64,000 nucleotides of DNA from Candidatus Nitricoxidivorans perseverans. GTDB lineage: Bacteria; Pseudomonadota; Gammaproteobacteria; Burkholderiales; Rhodocyclaceae. Under the pieces are notes generated by a model. The model did not search any database, had not been told where the DNA came from, and saw only the letters and a program-made list of their open reading frames with translations. The stretch covers positions 1,738,282 to 1,802,281 of the forward strand of contig CP107246.1 in NCBI GenBank assembly GCA_030246985.1. The letters run 5' to 3'. Numbering within the stretch: position 1 is the first letter of the stretch; the number at the start of each line of letters is the position of its first letter. This document shows, piece by piece, positions 1 to 7,326 of this stretch. Position numbers and translations under genes: made by a program.

Positions 1-1302
1 GACGAACATGCCGAGGGTGTGCATTACACCGAGATGGAGGTGGACCTCAAGGCCTCCGCGCGCAGCCGCGACGAGATCATCGCCGATATCCGCGGCCGCC
101 TGGCCGCCCTGCCGGCGGTGACCAGCGTCGGCCAGCCGATCTCGCACCGCCTCGACCACCTGCTCTCCGGCGTGCGCGCCCAGATCGCCCTGAAGGTCTA
201 CGGCGACGACCTCGACACGCTGCGCGGGCTGGCCGCCGACCTGCGCGACCGCTTGGGGCGGATTCCCGGCGTCACCGACTTGCAGGTCGAGAAGCAGGTG
301 CTGATCCCGCAGGTGAAGATCCGCCTCGACTACGAGCAGGCGGCGCGCTACGGCGTCGCCCCCGGCGCGCTGCTGCGCAGCCTAGAACAGATGATCGAGG
401 GCGAACGCATCACCCAAGTCATCGAAGGAGGGGACGCAGGTTCGCGCCGCTTCGATCTGCTGTTGCGCCTGCCGGAAAGCGGACGCGGCCCGCAGGCGCT
501 GGCCGACCTGCTGATCGAGACGCCGGGCGGCCATGTGCCACTGTCGAAGATCGCCAGCGTCGAGGAGTCCGACGGCCCCAACCAGGTCAGCCGCGAGAAC
601 TCGCGCCGCCGCATCGTGCTCTCGGCGAATGTTGACAACAGCGCCGCCGGCCGCGACATGTCGCAGGTGATCGCCGCCATCCGCGCCGAGCTGGCCACCC
701 GGCCCCTGCCCGAGGGCTACTTCACCGCGCTGGAGGGCCAGTTCCAGGCGCAGGAGCAGGCCTCGCGCCTCATCGCGCTGCTCGCCGCCGCGTCGCTGAC
801 CATGATTTTCATGGTGCTCTACAGCCGCTACCGCTCGATGGCGCTGACCCTCATCATCATGGGCAACATCCCGCTGGCCCTGGTCGGCAGTGTGATCGCG
901 CTATGGATTTCCGGTCAGCCCCTGTCGGTCGCCGCCCTGGTCGGCTTCATCACCCTGACCGGCATCGCCACGCGCAACGGCATCCTGAAGATCAGCCACT
1001 ACATCAACCTGTGCGCCTTCGAGAATGAAACTTTCGGCCGGCACATGATCGTGCGCGGCTCGCTGGAGCGCCTGACGCCCGTGCTGATGACCGCGCTGGT
1101 GGCCGCCTTCGCGCTGCTGCCGCTCCTGCTCTCCGCCGACGCGCCGGGCAAGGAAGTGCTGCACCCGGTGGCGGTGGTGATCTTCGGCGGCCTGATGAGT
1201 TCGACGTTGCTCGATACCCTGCTCACGCCGCTGATGTTCTGGCTGTGGGGCCGGCCAACCCTGGATCGCCTGCTCGCCGCCAAAGAGAGCGAAAGTTTCT
1301 AA
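1..1302 (+). CDS. Heavy-metal RND efflux pump (CusA/CzcA family), C-terminal part
   Basis: The reading frame is open from the first base, so the N-terminal half lies outside the window. The remaining 433 or so codons cover the second periplasmic porter segment and the last membrane helices of a trimeric inner-membrane proton/metal antiporter. Family signatures are the helix with 'NGILKISHYI', the cytoplasmic stretch 'VRGSLERLTPVLMTALVAAF', and the C-terminal 'GKEVLHPVAVVIFGGL...STLLDTLLTPLMFWLWG' region typical of HME-RND pumps. Such pumps work with a membrane-fusion protein and an outer-membrane channel, which would be upstream. The substrate cannot be read here; the adjacent Met-rich protein and copper-ATPase relic make Cu(I)/Ag(I) more likely than Zn/Co/Cd, but that is inference. 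Confidence 0.93.
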   Translation, partial: DEHAEGVHYTEMEVDLKASARSRDEIIADIRGRLAALPAVTSVGQPISHRLDHLLSGVRAQIALKVYGDDLDTLRGLAADLRDRLGRIPGVTDLQVEKQVLIPQVKIRLDYEQAARYGVAPGALLRSLEQMIEGERITQVIEGGDAGSRRFDLLLRLPESGRGPQALADLLIETPGGHVPLSKIASVEESDGPNQVSRENSRRRIVLSANVDNSAAGRDMSQVIAAIRAELATRPLPEGYFTALEGQFQAQEQASRLIALLAAASLTMIFMVLYSRYRSMALTLIIMGNIPLALVGSVIALWISGQPLSVAALVGFITLTGIATRNGILKISHYINLCAFENETFGRHMIVRGSLERLTPVLMTALVAAFALLPLLLSADAPGKEVLHPVAVVIFGGLMSSTLLDTLLTPLMFWLWGRPTLDRLLAAKESESF

Positions 1303-1332
1303 ACTTGTTTCCCAACGACCAAGGAGTCCGAT

Positions 1333-1776
1333 ATGAGGTTGATACAAACCCTGCTGCTTACCGCCGCCGTCGCCGCGTCGGCCGCGCTTGCCCATACCGA
1401 CGAGTACCTCGACACGCAAAAGGCGCCCAACGGCGGCCAGTTGCGCATGGCCGGCGTCTGGCACTTCGAACTTCTCGCGAAGGACGGAGAGGCCGTAACT
1501 GTGTTCGTGACCGATCACGCCGGGACGAAGATTTCCACCGCGGGCGCGACAGGCACGGCCACGATCCTGTCCGGAAAGGACAGGACGACCGTGACGCTGA
1601 AATCCGATGGCGACAACCGTCTCAAGGGCGTCGGCAAATATGCCTCGACGCCGGACATGAAGGTCGTGGTCTCGATCGCCCTGCCGGGCAAGGTCGCCGA
1701 GCAGGCGCGCTTCACGCCGCTGAAGGCGCTTGCCATTGAGGCGAACTCGCATAAGATGGATCGTATGCAGCATTGA
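1333..1776 (+). CDS. Small periplasmic protein downstream of the metal RND pump
   Basis: 147 residues with a clear Sec signal peptide (MRLIQTLLLTAAVAASAALA, cut near residue 20). The mature part begins 'HTDEYLDTQKAPNGGQLRMAG' and is followed by a predicted beta-rich domain with many T/K/V residues. It starts 30 bases after the RND stop and has 'AAGGAG' just upstream of its ATG, so it is probably in the pump operon. No enzyme motif is visible and there is no cysteine in the mature protein. The early His and Asp/Glu residues and the pump context suggest a periplasmic metal-binding or accessory role. I do not recognise a named family with confidence. Confidence 0.8.
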   Translation: MRLIQTLLLTAAVAASAALAHTDEYLDTQKAPNGGQLRMAGVWHFELLAKDGEAVTVFVTDHAGTKISTAGATGTATILSGKDRTTVTLKSDGDNRLKGVGKYASTPDMKVVVSIALPGKVAEQARFTPLKALAIEANSHKMDRMQH

Positions 1777-1827
1777 TCCTGTCCCGTTCGCCGCCCGGAG
1801 GCGGCAAACAACCAAAGGAGAGTCACC

Positions 1828-2172
1828 ATGAAAATGACAGCCATGACAGCCCTTGCGGCCTCGATCGCGTTCGCCATGCCGGCCTTCGCCGAGGAGAAAC
1901 ATCACGAGACCTCCGTCCCCGCCGCGGAAAAGGCGGCCCCCGCCAAGCCTGCCCCCAAGGCCGCCAGGCCCGGTGGCGAAGGTTGCCCGATGATGAAAGA
2001 CGGCATGATGATGGGCGGAAAGGGCGGCGGCATGGGAATGATGGGCGGCGGTTCGCAGGACGGGATGATGGAACGCATGCACCAGATGGAAAAGCGCATG
2101 GACATGATGCAGATGATGATGGAGCGGATGATGCGCGGCCCCGAAGGGCAGCAGGCCATGCCGATGAAGTGA
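1828..2172 (+). CDS. Methionine-rich periplasmic protein, probable Cu(I)/Ag(I) binder
   Basis: 114 residues: a signal peptide (to about residue 21, 'AMPAFA'), then a charged Lys/Ala/Pro linker (to about residue 50), then a domain in which methionine dominates, with runs such as 'MMKDGMMMGGKGGGMGMMGGG' interrupted by Gly and by 'MERMHQMEKRMDMMQMMMERMM'. The last part would form an amphipathic helix with Met on one face. Clusters of Met, a single Cys and His in an exported protein are typical of Cu(I)/Ag(I) chelation in the periplasm. 'AAAGGAG' precedes the ATG, and the gene follows the RND pump and the preceding small protein in line. Family assignment is not possible; metal binding is inferred from composition. 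Confidence 0.8.
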   Translation: MKMTAMTALAASIAFAMPAFAEEKHHETSVPAAEKAAPAKPAPKAARPGGEGCPMMKDGMMMGGKGGGMGMMGGGSQDGMMERMHQMEKRMDMMQMMMERMMRGPEGQQAMPMK

Positions 2173-2198
2173 CTCGGCGCTCCGCAACGGGAGCATGA

Positions 2199-2310
2199 AT
2201 GGACCACGCCGAATACACCTGCCCGATGCACCCGGAGGTGCGGGACTTCCGCCGCCGCCCAAACATGTGGACCCTGATCGGCCTTGGGATGGCGTCGGCC
2301 ATCGGCAGAG
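2199..2310 (+). pseudogene. Relic of a copper-translocating P-type ATPase (copA-like), internally deleted
   Basis: An ATG-started frame reads MDHAEYTCPMHPEVRD, the heavy-metal-binding start of many copper P-type ATPases (usually continued by ...CPxCGMALEP). It then jumps directly to RRRPNMWTLIGLGMASA, which matches the first transmembrane region of the same family (NMxTLIxLG). Roughly a hundred codons that normally separate these blocks are missing, and everything after about base 2305 is unrelated. The frame runs on to a stop at 2429 through sequence that belongs, on the other strand, to a Fic relic. The remnant follows a Met-rich protein and an RND pump, so an intact copper ATPase gene probably once completed this resistance operon. 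Confidence 0.7.
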
Positions 2311-2504
2311 GCGAGTTCCAGCAGCCGCCTTGCCGACGTGGCAGCCTGCGTGGCGCCCGCCACGACGGCATCAGCAAAGAACTCCAGCCAGGTTTCCCAA
2401 TCGCCCGACAGGCGCACTGCATTCAGTAGTTCGTAATAGGTTTACCGGTGCTCCTTGAAGTGCAGGCTCAGATAAAGGAGTGGCTCGCGCAGCAGGCCGT
2501 CGGC
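2303..2504 (-). pseudogene. Relic of the C-terminal end of a Fic-family protein
   Basis: On the minus strand a single frame reads LLREPLLYLSLHFKEHR, an in-frame TAA, then TYYELLNAVRLSGDWETWLEFFADAV...ATSARRLLEL. This is the winged-helix-side C-terminus of long Fic-domain proteins (typically 'LYLSLYFKxxRxxYYxLLxxVRxxGDWExWLxFFL'). The catalytic FIC helix (HxFxDGNGR) is absent and the stop interrupts the fragment, so it cannot be functional. Its 5' side abuts the 3' end of the DHH phosphoesterase gene and its 3' side runs head-on into the copA relic. Both joins look like deletion scars. The boundaries are accurate to about ten bases. Confidence 0.7.
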
Positions 2505-3475
2505 GGCACGAACGCCGTCTGGAATGCCTTGGCGAAGCGTTCCATCTCCGTCTCCGGCAGGCGGTTGATCCCAGCCGCCGCCTTTCTTCCCCCGCCGCTT
2601 TCGAACTGTCGGCACAGCGCATCCGCACCGTCCGGCCGCGCCAGCGGCGCGCGCACGCTCACGACGTATCCCCCGCCCGGTCTGCCCGTCAGCACCGCGG
2701 TGGCGCGCTGCGGGCTGGCGGCCGCAACGCGGTTCGCGAACACCCCCGAGACGCGACGCGCCCACGCGGCATCCGGCAGTATGTACACCGCACCCCACGC
2801 CTCCGCCAGCGCCGGGCGCAGATCTCCGGCGAGCTTCATGTCCTCGCGATAACCCTCGCGCAACGCGGCGTAGGCCGGCGCCTCGGCGACGAAGGCGAGG
2901 GGGCGGCGATATTGCTTCAACAGCCGGTAAAGCGTCGCCGGGTGGTAGCGCAAGTCGGCCAGGCTCTCGCCGTAGGCGTTGTAATTCAGCGCCTCGCCCA
3001 GGTCGCGCAACGCCGCCGTCTGCGTCGCATCGAGGCCTGCCTCCGCGGAGAGCCGCTCGCCCAGCGCGGTCAGGTTGTCGCCGAACGCCCCGACGATGGC
3101 CCAGCTGCGCCGCGCGCCGCCCAGATGGCGGTCCACCAGCAGGCTCGTGCAGGTCTCGGCGGACGTGTCGATGAACGCCCGCAAGTTGGCATGCCGCGGA
3201 ATGTCTCCGGCGTAGTGATGATCGAACCAGGTCAGACGCGCCCCGTCCGCCAGCGCCCGCATCAGCTCGGACCGGTTCGAATCGAGCGACACGTCCAGCA
3301 CCGTGAGCTCGTCGCGCGGCTTCGCCTTCACCTGCTCCAGCAGGCGGATGTCGCGCTTGACCCCCGTGACCGGCTTCGCTTCGGGCAACTCCTGCTCAAG
3401 CCGCAATTGCAGGAGGGCGCAGATGCCGTCGGCGTCGCCGTTGAAAACGTCGTAGATGTTCTGGTGGTTGAGCAT
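2468..3475 (-). CDS. DHH-family phosphoesterase
   Basis: 335 residues. Motif I of the DHH superfamily is at the start (YDVFNGDADGICALLQL, residues 8-24). 'VLDVSLDSN' (about residue 60) and the signature 'WFDHHYAG' (about residue 84) follow. A C-terminal DHHA1-like part contains 'GGGRKAAAGINRLPE'. The Asp/His residues bind Mn for hydrolysis of phosphodiesters or short oligonucleotides; the substrate is not predictable. The gene lies downstream of the nickel permease on the same strand with a 49-base gap. The last dozen or so residues (VPPTACCASHSFI) are read out of frame from a Fic relic, so the native C-terminus has been replaced. The conserved core ends before this, so activity is probably retained. 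Confidence 0.88.
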   Translation of the reverse strand: MLNHQNIYDVFNGDADGICALLQLRLEQELPEAKPVTGVKRDIRLLEQVKAKPRDELTVLDVSLDSNRSELMRALADGARLTWFDHHYAGDIPRHANLRAFIDTSAETCTSLLVDRHLGGARRSWAIVGAFGDNLTALGERLSAEAGLDATQTAALRDLGEALNYNAYGESLADLRYHPATLYRLLKQYRRPLAFVAEAPAYAALREGYREDMKLAGDLRPALAEAWGAVYILPDAAWARRVSGVFANRVAAASPQRATAVLTGRPGGGYVVSVRAPLARPDGADALCRQFESGGGRKAAAGINRLPETEMERFAKAFQTAFVPPTACCASHSFI

Positions 3476-3524
3476 CGGAAATGGAAATGGCGCCCGTTTG
3501 TGGGGCGCGCATTGTACCGCGCCG

Positions 3525-4346
3525 TCATAAGGACGGGAAGCGGGCCGGTTCGCTGCGGGCGAGCTTGAGGGCCAGCAGGAAACTCAGGGCGATGACAACT
3601 GCAAAGGAAAGACCGAAGACGAGTTCCTTGCCATCGGACCAGGCGCCGACCTGGGGCGAGGCGTACTTGGCGAAGCCGAAGCCGGCCACCAGCAGCGACA
3701 GCCCGCCCACGGCCAGCCCCATGATGCGGGAGGCGATGCAGGCGAGGCGATCGGCGCGGCGAATGAGGCGCGCGATCCAGAGACCGTTGAGGCCATCCAT
3801 CAGCATCATGCCAAGCATGAAGAGCAGCCCCAAAGTCAGTGCGTGCGATACGCCGCCAGACTGCGTGCCGGCGAGGGCGAACAGCGCCGCCTGGCTCATG
3901 GTATCGAATGAGAGGGCAAAGAGCGCGCCGACGGCGGCGATGAGCAAAGGGTTGCCGGTACGCTGCAGACGGCCGAGAAAGCGTCCCTTCAGACCCACCG
4001 GCTGCACCACCTGGCCCGGCTGCGCGGCGAGCACCGCGATCAGGTTCAGGGCGCCCAGCAGCGCGAGGAAGGTGATGGAGATCCAGGCGCCGAGGTCCTC
4101 CATCCACGCCGGCACCGCCCAGCGGCGCGCCAGCGCCCCAATCGCCAGGGCGACGGCAATCACCACTGCGCCGTGGCCCAGGGAAAACAGGAATCCACAG
4201 TAGCGTGCCAGCCGCGGGTTGCGACGGGCATTGAATCGGGTCAGGCCGTCGATGGTGGCCAAGTGATCGGCATCCAGGCCGTGCTTCACGCCGAGCGTGA
4301 AGACCAGGAACATCAGCGCCAGCCAGTCATTCGGAAGGGTGTCCAT
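3525..4346 (-). CDS. NiCoT-family nickel/cobalt permease (HoxN/NixA-like)
   Basis: 273 residues and about seven or eight hydrophobic segments. The hallmark NiCoT sequence is at residues 20-28: HGLDADHLA (HX4DH), the metal-recognition motif in helix II. A second signature, 'FSLGHGAVVIAVALAIG', lies around residues 53-69, and the family's 'LGMMLMDGLNG' region near residue 160. It would import Ni2+ (possibly Co2+) across the inner membrane. It lies directly after the hoxABCJ regulatory genes of the hydrogenase island, the position expected for a permease feeding nickel to HypA/HypB. A 162-base gap with GTATGA repeats, a sigma-54-like element and a hairpin separates it from hoxJ, so it probably has its own promoter. 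RcnA-type exporters are the alternative but lack this context. Confidence 0.88.
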   Translation of the reverse strand: MDTLPNDWLALMFLVFTLGVKHGLDADHLATIDGLTRFNARRNPRLARYCGFLFSLGHGAVVIAVALAIGALARRWAVPAWMEDLGAWISITFLALLGALNLIAVLAAQPGQVVQPVGLKGRFLGRLQRTGNPLLIAAVGALFALSFDTMSQAALFALAGTQSGGVSHALTLGLLFMLGMMLMDGLNGLWIARLIRRADRLACIASRIMGLAVGGLSLLVAGFGFAKYASPQVGAWSDGKELVFGLSFAVVIALSFLLALKLARSEPARFPSL

Positions 4347-4361
4347 CGCGTCGCCCCGATA

Positions 4362-4446
4362 GTTTCGTATGAAGAATTAATAGCCCTCACCATCATGAAT
4401 CGTGCCAGGACTGGAGTCAAATATCACATTGTTCCGTATGAAATTT
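4362..4446. promoter_or_regulatory. Pair of direct GTATGA-containing repeats before the nickel permease
   Basis: Two near-identical 16-base blocks on the plus strand, TTTCGTATGAAGAATT (starting at 4363) and TTCCGTATGAAATTTT (starting at 4432), are spaced 69 bases apart. GTATGA is the half-site of the Escherichia coli NikR operator (GTATGA-N16-TCATAC), but here the halves are direct rather than inverted, so a NikR function is only a suggestion. One copy lies 16-32 bases before the permease ATG; the other lies upstream of the sigma-54-like element. Confidence 0.4.
4392..4407 (-). promoter_or_regulatory. Possible sigma-54 promoter for the nickel permease
   Basis: The minus strand reads TGGCACG-ATTC-ATGAT. 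The -24 block (TGGCACG) is perfect for sigma-54, while the -12 block is ATGA instead of TTGC. It lies 46 bases before the permease ATG. A HoxA-type enhancer-binding regulator is encoded in the same island, which makes a sigma-54 promoter plausible, but the weak -12 element keeps confidence low. Confidence 0.3.
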
Positions 4447-4464
4447 TCTGGGTGGCCCAGAAAA
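4444..4464 (-). terminator. Hairpin after hoxJ (weak rho-independent terminator)
   Basis: Perfect 9-bp stem TTTTCTGGG / CCCAGAAAA with a 3-base loop, 45 bases beyond the hoxJ stop. The A/T ends of the stem are followed on the minus strand by a short T-containing run (TTTC). It could end the hyb-hyp-hox transcript and, being symmetric, may also affect the permease leader. Confidence 0.45.
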
Positions 4465-4508
4465 CGCCGGAAAGGGCGCTGCCGGCATGACGCCTATTGG
4501 AAAAGCGC

Positions 4509-5885
4509 TTAACCGGCCAGCGGCAGGGTGAGCGTCAGCACGGCGCCGCCCTCGGGATGATTGGATGCGGCCAGGTGGCCGCGATGCCGTTCGACGATGC
4601 CGTAGCCGATGGATAGGCCCAGCCCGGTACCCTTGCCGACCGGCTTGGTGGTAAAGAAGGGATCGAAGGCCTTGTCGAGATTCCCTTCGCCAAAGCCGGG
4701 TCCGTTGTCGCGGAAGGTCAGCACCACGCTGCGGTTGCGCACGTCGCCCCCGATATCGAGGCGCGCATCCGGTTGCCGCTCGGTGCTGTCGATGGCGTTC
4801 TGCACCAAGTTCACCAGCACCTGCTGCATCTGGCCGGGCGAACCGGAGACGTGGATCTGCGGCGGAACGTCGAGCGATACCTTGATCTTCGAGCCGGAAG
4901 CCTTCACCACCCAGTGCACCGAACGCTCCAGCACTTCGGCCAGGTTGAATATCTCCTCCTCGCCGCGGTCCTGCGCCGAGAAGCGCTTGAGGCCGGCGAC
5001 GATGTCGCGCGTGCGTTCGGCGCCCTCGATGGTGCCGTCGATGAGCGGCTTCATGTCCTCCATCAGGCGGTCGATGCGCAGGCTCTTGCGCAGCTCCGCC
5101 AGTTCCTCGGCCGATTTGCCGGCATGGATGGCGCCGAGGTACTCGCGCATGCGCTGGCCGTAGCGCTGCAGGGCGTAGACGTTGCCGAGGACGAAGCTGA
5201 TCGGGTTGTTCAGCTCGTGCGCCACGCCCGCCACCAGGCGGCCGAGCGAGGCCATCTTCTCCGAGTGGATGAGCTGCTGCTGGGCGAGCTTCAAGTCCTC
5301 ATGTGCCCGGCGCAGATGCTCGTAGGCGCGGCGCAGGTCGCCCACGGGGCGGCCGGTCATCACCATGCCGACGAACTTGCCGGCCGGCGACAGGCGCGGC
5401 GTGCAGTTCACCGCCATCGGCATCTCGGGGGCGTAGCGGCACTTGAAATGCAGCTCGCAATCGTGGATGCGCTCGCTGTGCAGGTCGCGCAGGAAGCGGC
5501 GCGCCTGTTCGCTAGAGGCGTCGGCGGCGAAGAGGTCGATGAGCGGCGTGCCGCGCAGTTCGTCCTCGCTTTGGCCGACAAGGTCGGCCAGCGCCTGATT
5601 CACTTCCTGGATGACGCCATGGCGGTCGCACACCACCAGCACATCGGACATCGAGGTGAGCACGCTGAAGATGAACTTCTGCGTCTCCTCCAGCTTGGCG
5701 TTCTTTTCTTCCAGCGCCACTTCGTACTGCAGAAGATCGCTGTAAACCTCGTCCATCTTGCGGATGACGTCGATCCAGACGTCCTCGCCGACGCCTTCGG
5801 GCGGATGATCGAGGGCGTGCGCCGGCAGCGTCGGCAGGTAGACCCGCGTTTCCTGGGCCGGTTTGGCGTCGGGTCGTTTCGGCAT
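4509..5885 (-). CDS. hoxJ: Hydrogen-signalling sensor histidine kinase HoxJ
   Basis: 458 residues from the ATG at 5885. A longer frame exists upstream, but this start has GGAG about 11 bases before it and lies 16 bases after hoxC. There is no membrane segment. Order: N-terminal linker, PAS domain (about 80-190, 'VLTSMSDVLVVCDRHGVIQEVN'), short coiled coil, HisKA with the phospho-accepting His in 'VAGVAHELNNPISFVLGN' (about 225), and an HATPase domain with 'NLVQNAIDS', 'DNGPGFG' and 'GKGTGLGLSIGYGI'. In Cupriavidus the kinase associates with the HoxBC sensor hydrogenase and controls HoxA phosphorylation in response to H2. All ATP-binding boxes look intact, so H2 signalling is probably functional here. 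Confidence 0.92.
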   Translation of the reverse strand: MPKRPDAKPAQETRVYLPTLPAHALDHPPEGVGEDVWIDVIRKMDEVYSDLLQYEVALEEKNAKLEETQKFIFSVLTSMSDVLVVCDRHGVIQEVNQALADLVGQSEDELRGTPLIDLFAADASSEQARRFLRDLHSERIHDCELHFKCRYAPEMPMAVNCTPRLSPAGKFVGMVMTGRPVGDLRRAYEHLRRAHEDLKLAQQQLIHSEKMASLGRLVAGVAHELNNPISFVLGNVYALQRYGQRMREYLGAIHAGKSAEELAELRKSLRIDRLMEDMKPLIDGTIEGAERTRDIVAGLKRFSAQDRGEEEIFNLAEVLERSVHWVVKASGSKIKVSLDVPPQIHVSGSPGQMQQVLVNLVQNAIDSTERQPDARLDIGGDVRNRSVVLTFRDNGPGFGEGNLDKAFDPFFTTKPVGKGTGLGLSIGYGIVERHRGHLAASNHPEGGAVLTLTLPLAG

Positions 5886-5901
5886 GTCAGGCCTGGCTCC
5901 G

Positions 5902-7326
5902 TCAATGCACCGTGCATACCATGCACGGATCGAATGATCGCACGACATGCTGGACGGCGACGTCGCCCTCGCCCGCCGGCGCGCCGACCAGCGCCTGTTC
6001 GAGCGGGCCGGGCATGCCGTCCGTGTCGCGCGGCGAGAAGTTCCAGGTCGTCGGCGAAATGATCTGGTAGTTGGCGATGCGCCCGTCCGCGACGGAGATC
6101 CAGTGGCCGAGGGCGCCGCGCGCCGCCTCGACCAGCCCGGCTCCGGCCGCCGTACCCGGCATTTCGCCCTGCGCGCAGAAGGGTTCGCCGGGTACGAGCT
6201 GCCGCACCCATTTTTCCATCTCGGGCAGGATCAGGGCGATCTCCAGCAGGCGTGCGACGACCCGGCTCTTCACGTCGCCGCCCCGCGCGGCCAGGTTGCG
6301 CGCCAACGGATGTCCCGCCACCACCTGGCGCGCCAGGGCGCCGGTCTCCATGGGCAGGCCGGCCAGGCGCGGCGCCTTGCACCAGGTATAGCCCTCCGCC
6401 TTCTCGTCCTGCGGCCGAGTCACGCCCTGCGCCGGATGGCGCGTCTCGCCATCCAGCCAGGCATGCGAGACGTCCTCGGCGATGGCCTGCTCGTCCAGGG
6501 CATGCAGGCCGCCATTCCAGATGCCGCGCGGCAGGAGCAGGCCGGCCTCCTGCGGGTAGCCGCCGTAGCTCATGAAGCGGCCGACGCCGCGGCCGAGCTT
6601 GTCCAGATTCAGGTCGTCGGCGATCCCGAGGAAAGCGCCGAAGTCGCCACGAGGTTTTTCCGCCGCCCAGCGCGCTAGCGCGGCTTCCGAGCCGAGGGCG
6701 GCCACGGCCTCCAGCGCATCGCCGAACAGCACGGTTTCCAGATGGCGGCGGAAGTCGCGCAACAGGCCGAACAGGCGGATTTTCTCGGAGGCTTCGAGGG
6801 CGCGAGCGACGCCGCCTGGCTGGATGGCCAGGCTGTGCGGCCACTTCCCGACGAGCGTGCCCATAGCGGTGAGAAATGCCGCGCGAACCGGCAGGACGTA
6901 AGCCGCCGCGCTGCCGCGCACGGCGCGAAAGCGCTCGGCTGCGGGGCCATGCCAGGCGCGCCCGGCGTATTCGGCCCGTGCGAAATCCGGCATGAAGAAC
7001 AGGTAGAAGTGGGTGAAGTGGTCGGCGATGTTCTCGACGGCATGCGCCAGGTTGCGCGTGATGCGGCCGTTCGGCGCCGCCGTGAGGCCCATCGCGTCGG
7101 CCAGGACGGACGCCGCGGCCATCGACTGCGACACCGAGCAGATGCCGCAGATGCGCGGCGCGAACATCAGCGCGTCCATCGGGTGCTTGCCGCGCAGGAT
7201 CTGCTCGAAGCCGCGGTAGAGCGGCGAGCCGGCCCAGGCCTCGGCGACGCGGCCGTCCCTCACCTCCAGGGTCACTTCGAGGTCGCCCTCGACGCGGTTG
7301 AAGGGGCCGACGATTATTCGCGTCAT
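5902..7326 (-). CDS. hoxC: Regulatory (H2-sensing) NiFe-hydrogenase large subunit HoxC
   Basis: 474 residues. It carries the NiFe active site of the cytoplasmic sensor hydrogenase. N-terminal ligand motif: RICGICSVSQ (residues 58-67). The usual His at the end of RxCGxCxxxH is Gln, a known mark of the sensor subgroup (group 2b). The C-terminal motif DPCMVCTVH ends exactly at the His, so there is no cleavable extension and no maturation protease is needed, again typical of this group. The start ATG at 7326 overlaps the hoxB stop by four bases (ATGA). It pairs with HoxB and signals through HoxJ to HoxA. The larger open frame continuing upstream is out-of-frame hoxB sequence. Confidence 0.95.
   Translation of the reverse strand: MTRIIVGPFNRVEGDLEVTLEVRDGRVAEAWAGSPLYRGFEQILRGKHPMDALMFAPRICGICSVSQSMAAASVLADAMGLTAAPNGRITRNLAHAVENIADHFTHFYLFFMPDFARAEYAGRAWHGPAAERFRAVRGSAAAYVLPVRAAFLTAMGTLVGKWPHSLAIQPGGVARALEASEKIRLFGLLRDFRRHLETVLFGDALEAVAALGSEAALARWAAEKPRGDFGAFLGIADDLNLDKLGRGVGRFMSYGGYPQEAGLLLPRGIWNGGLHALDEQAIAEDVSHAWLDGETRHPAQGVTRPQDEKAEGYTWCKAPRLAGLPMETGALARQVVAGHPLARNLAARGGDVKSRVVARLLEIALILPEMEKWVRQLVPGEPFCAQGEMPGTAAGAGLVEAARGALGHWISVADGRIANYQIISPTTWNFSPRDTDGMPGPLEQALVGAPAGEGDVAVQHVVRSFDPCMVCTVH

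Noticed and set aside
901-2262. Long His-rich open frame on the minus strand opposite the RND pump and Met-rich genes
   Set aside because: The His codons are simply the reverse complement of ATG-rich (Met) coding sequence. No ribosome site, no family similarity, and the plus strand has clear genes.
2303-2504. Fic fragment as part of a toxin-antitoxin or AMPylation system
   Set aside because: The catalytic motif is missing, an in-frame stop is present and no antitoxin gene lies nearby. It is a relic.
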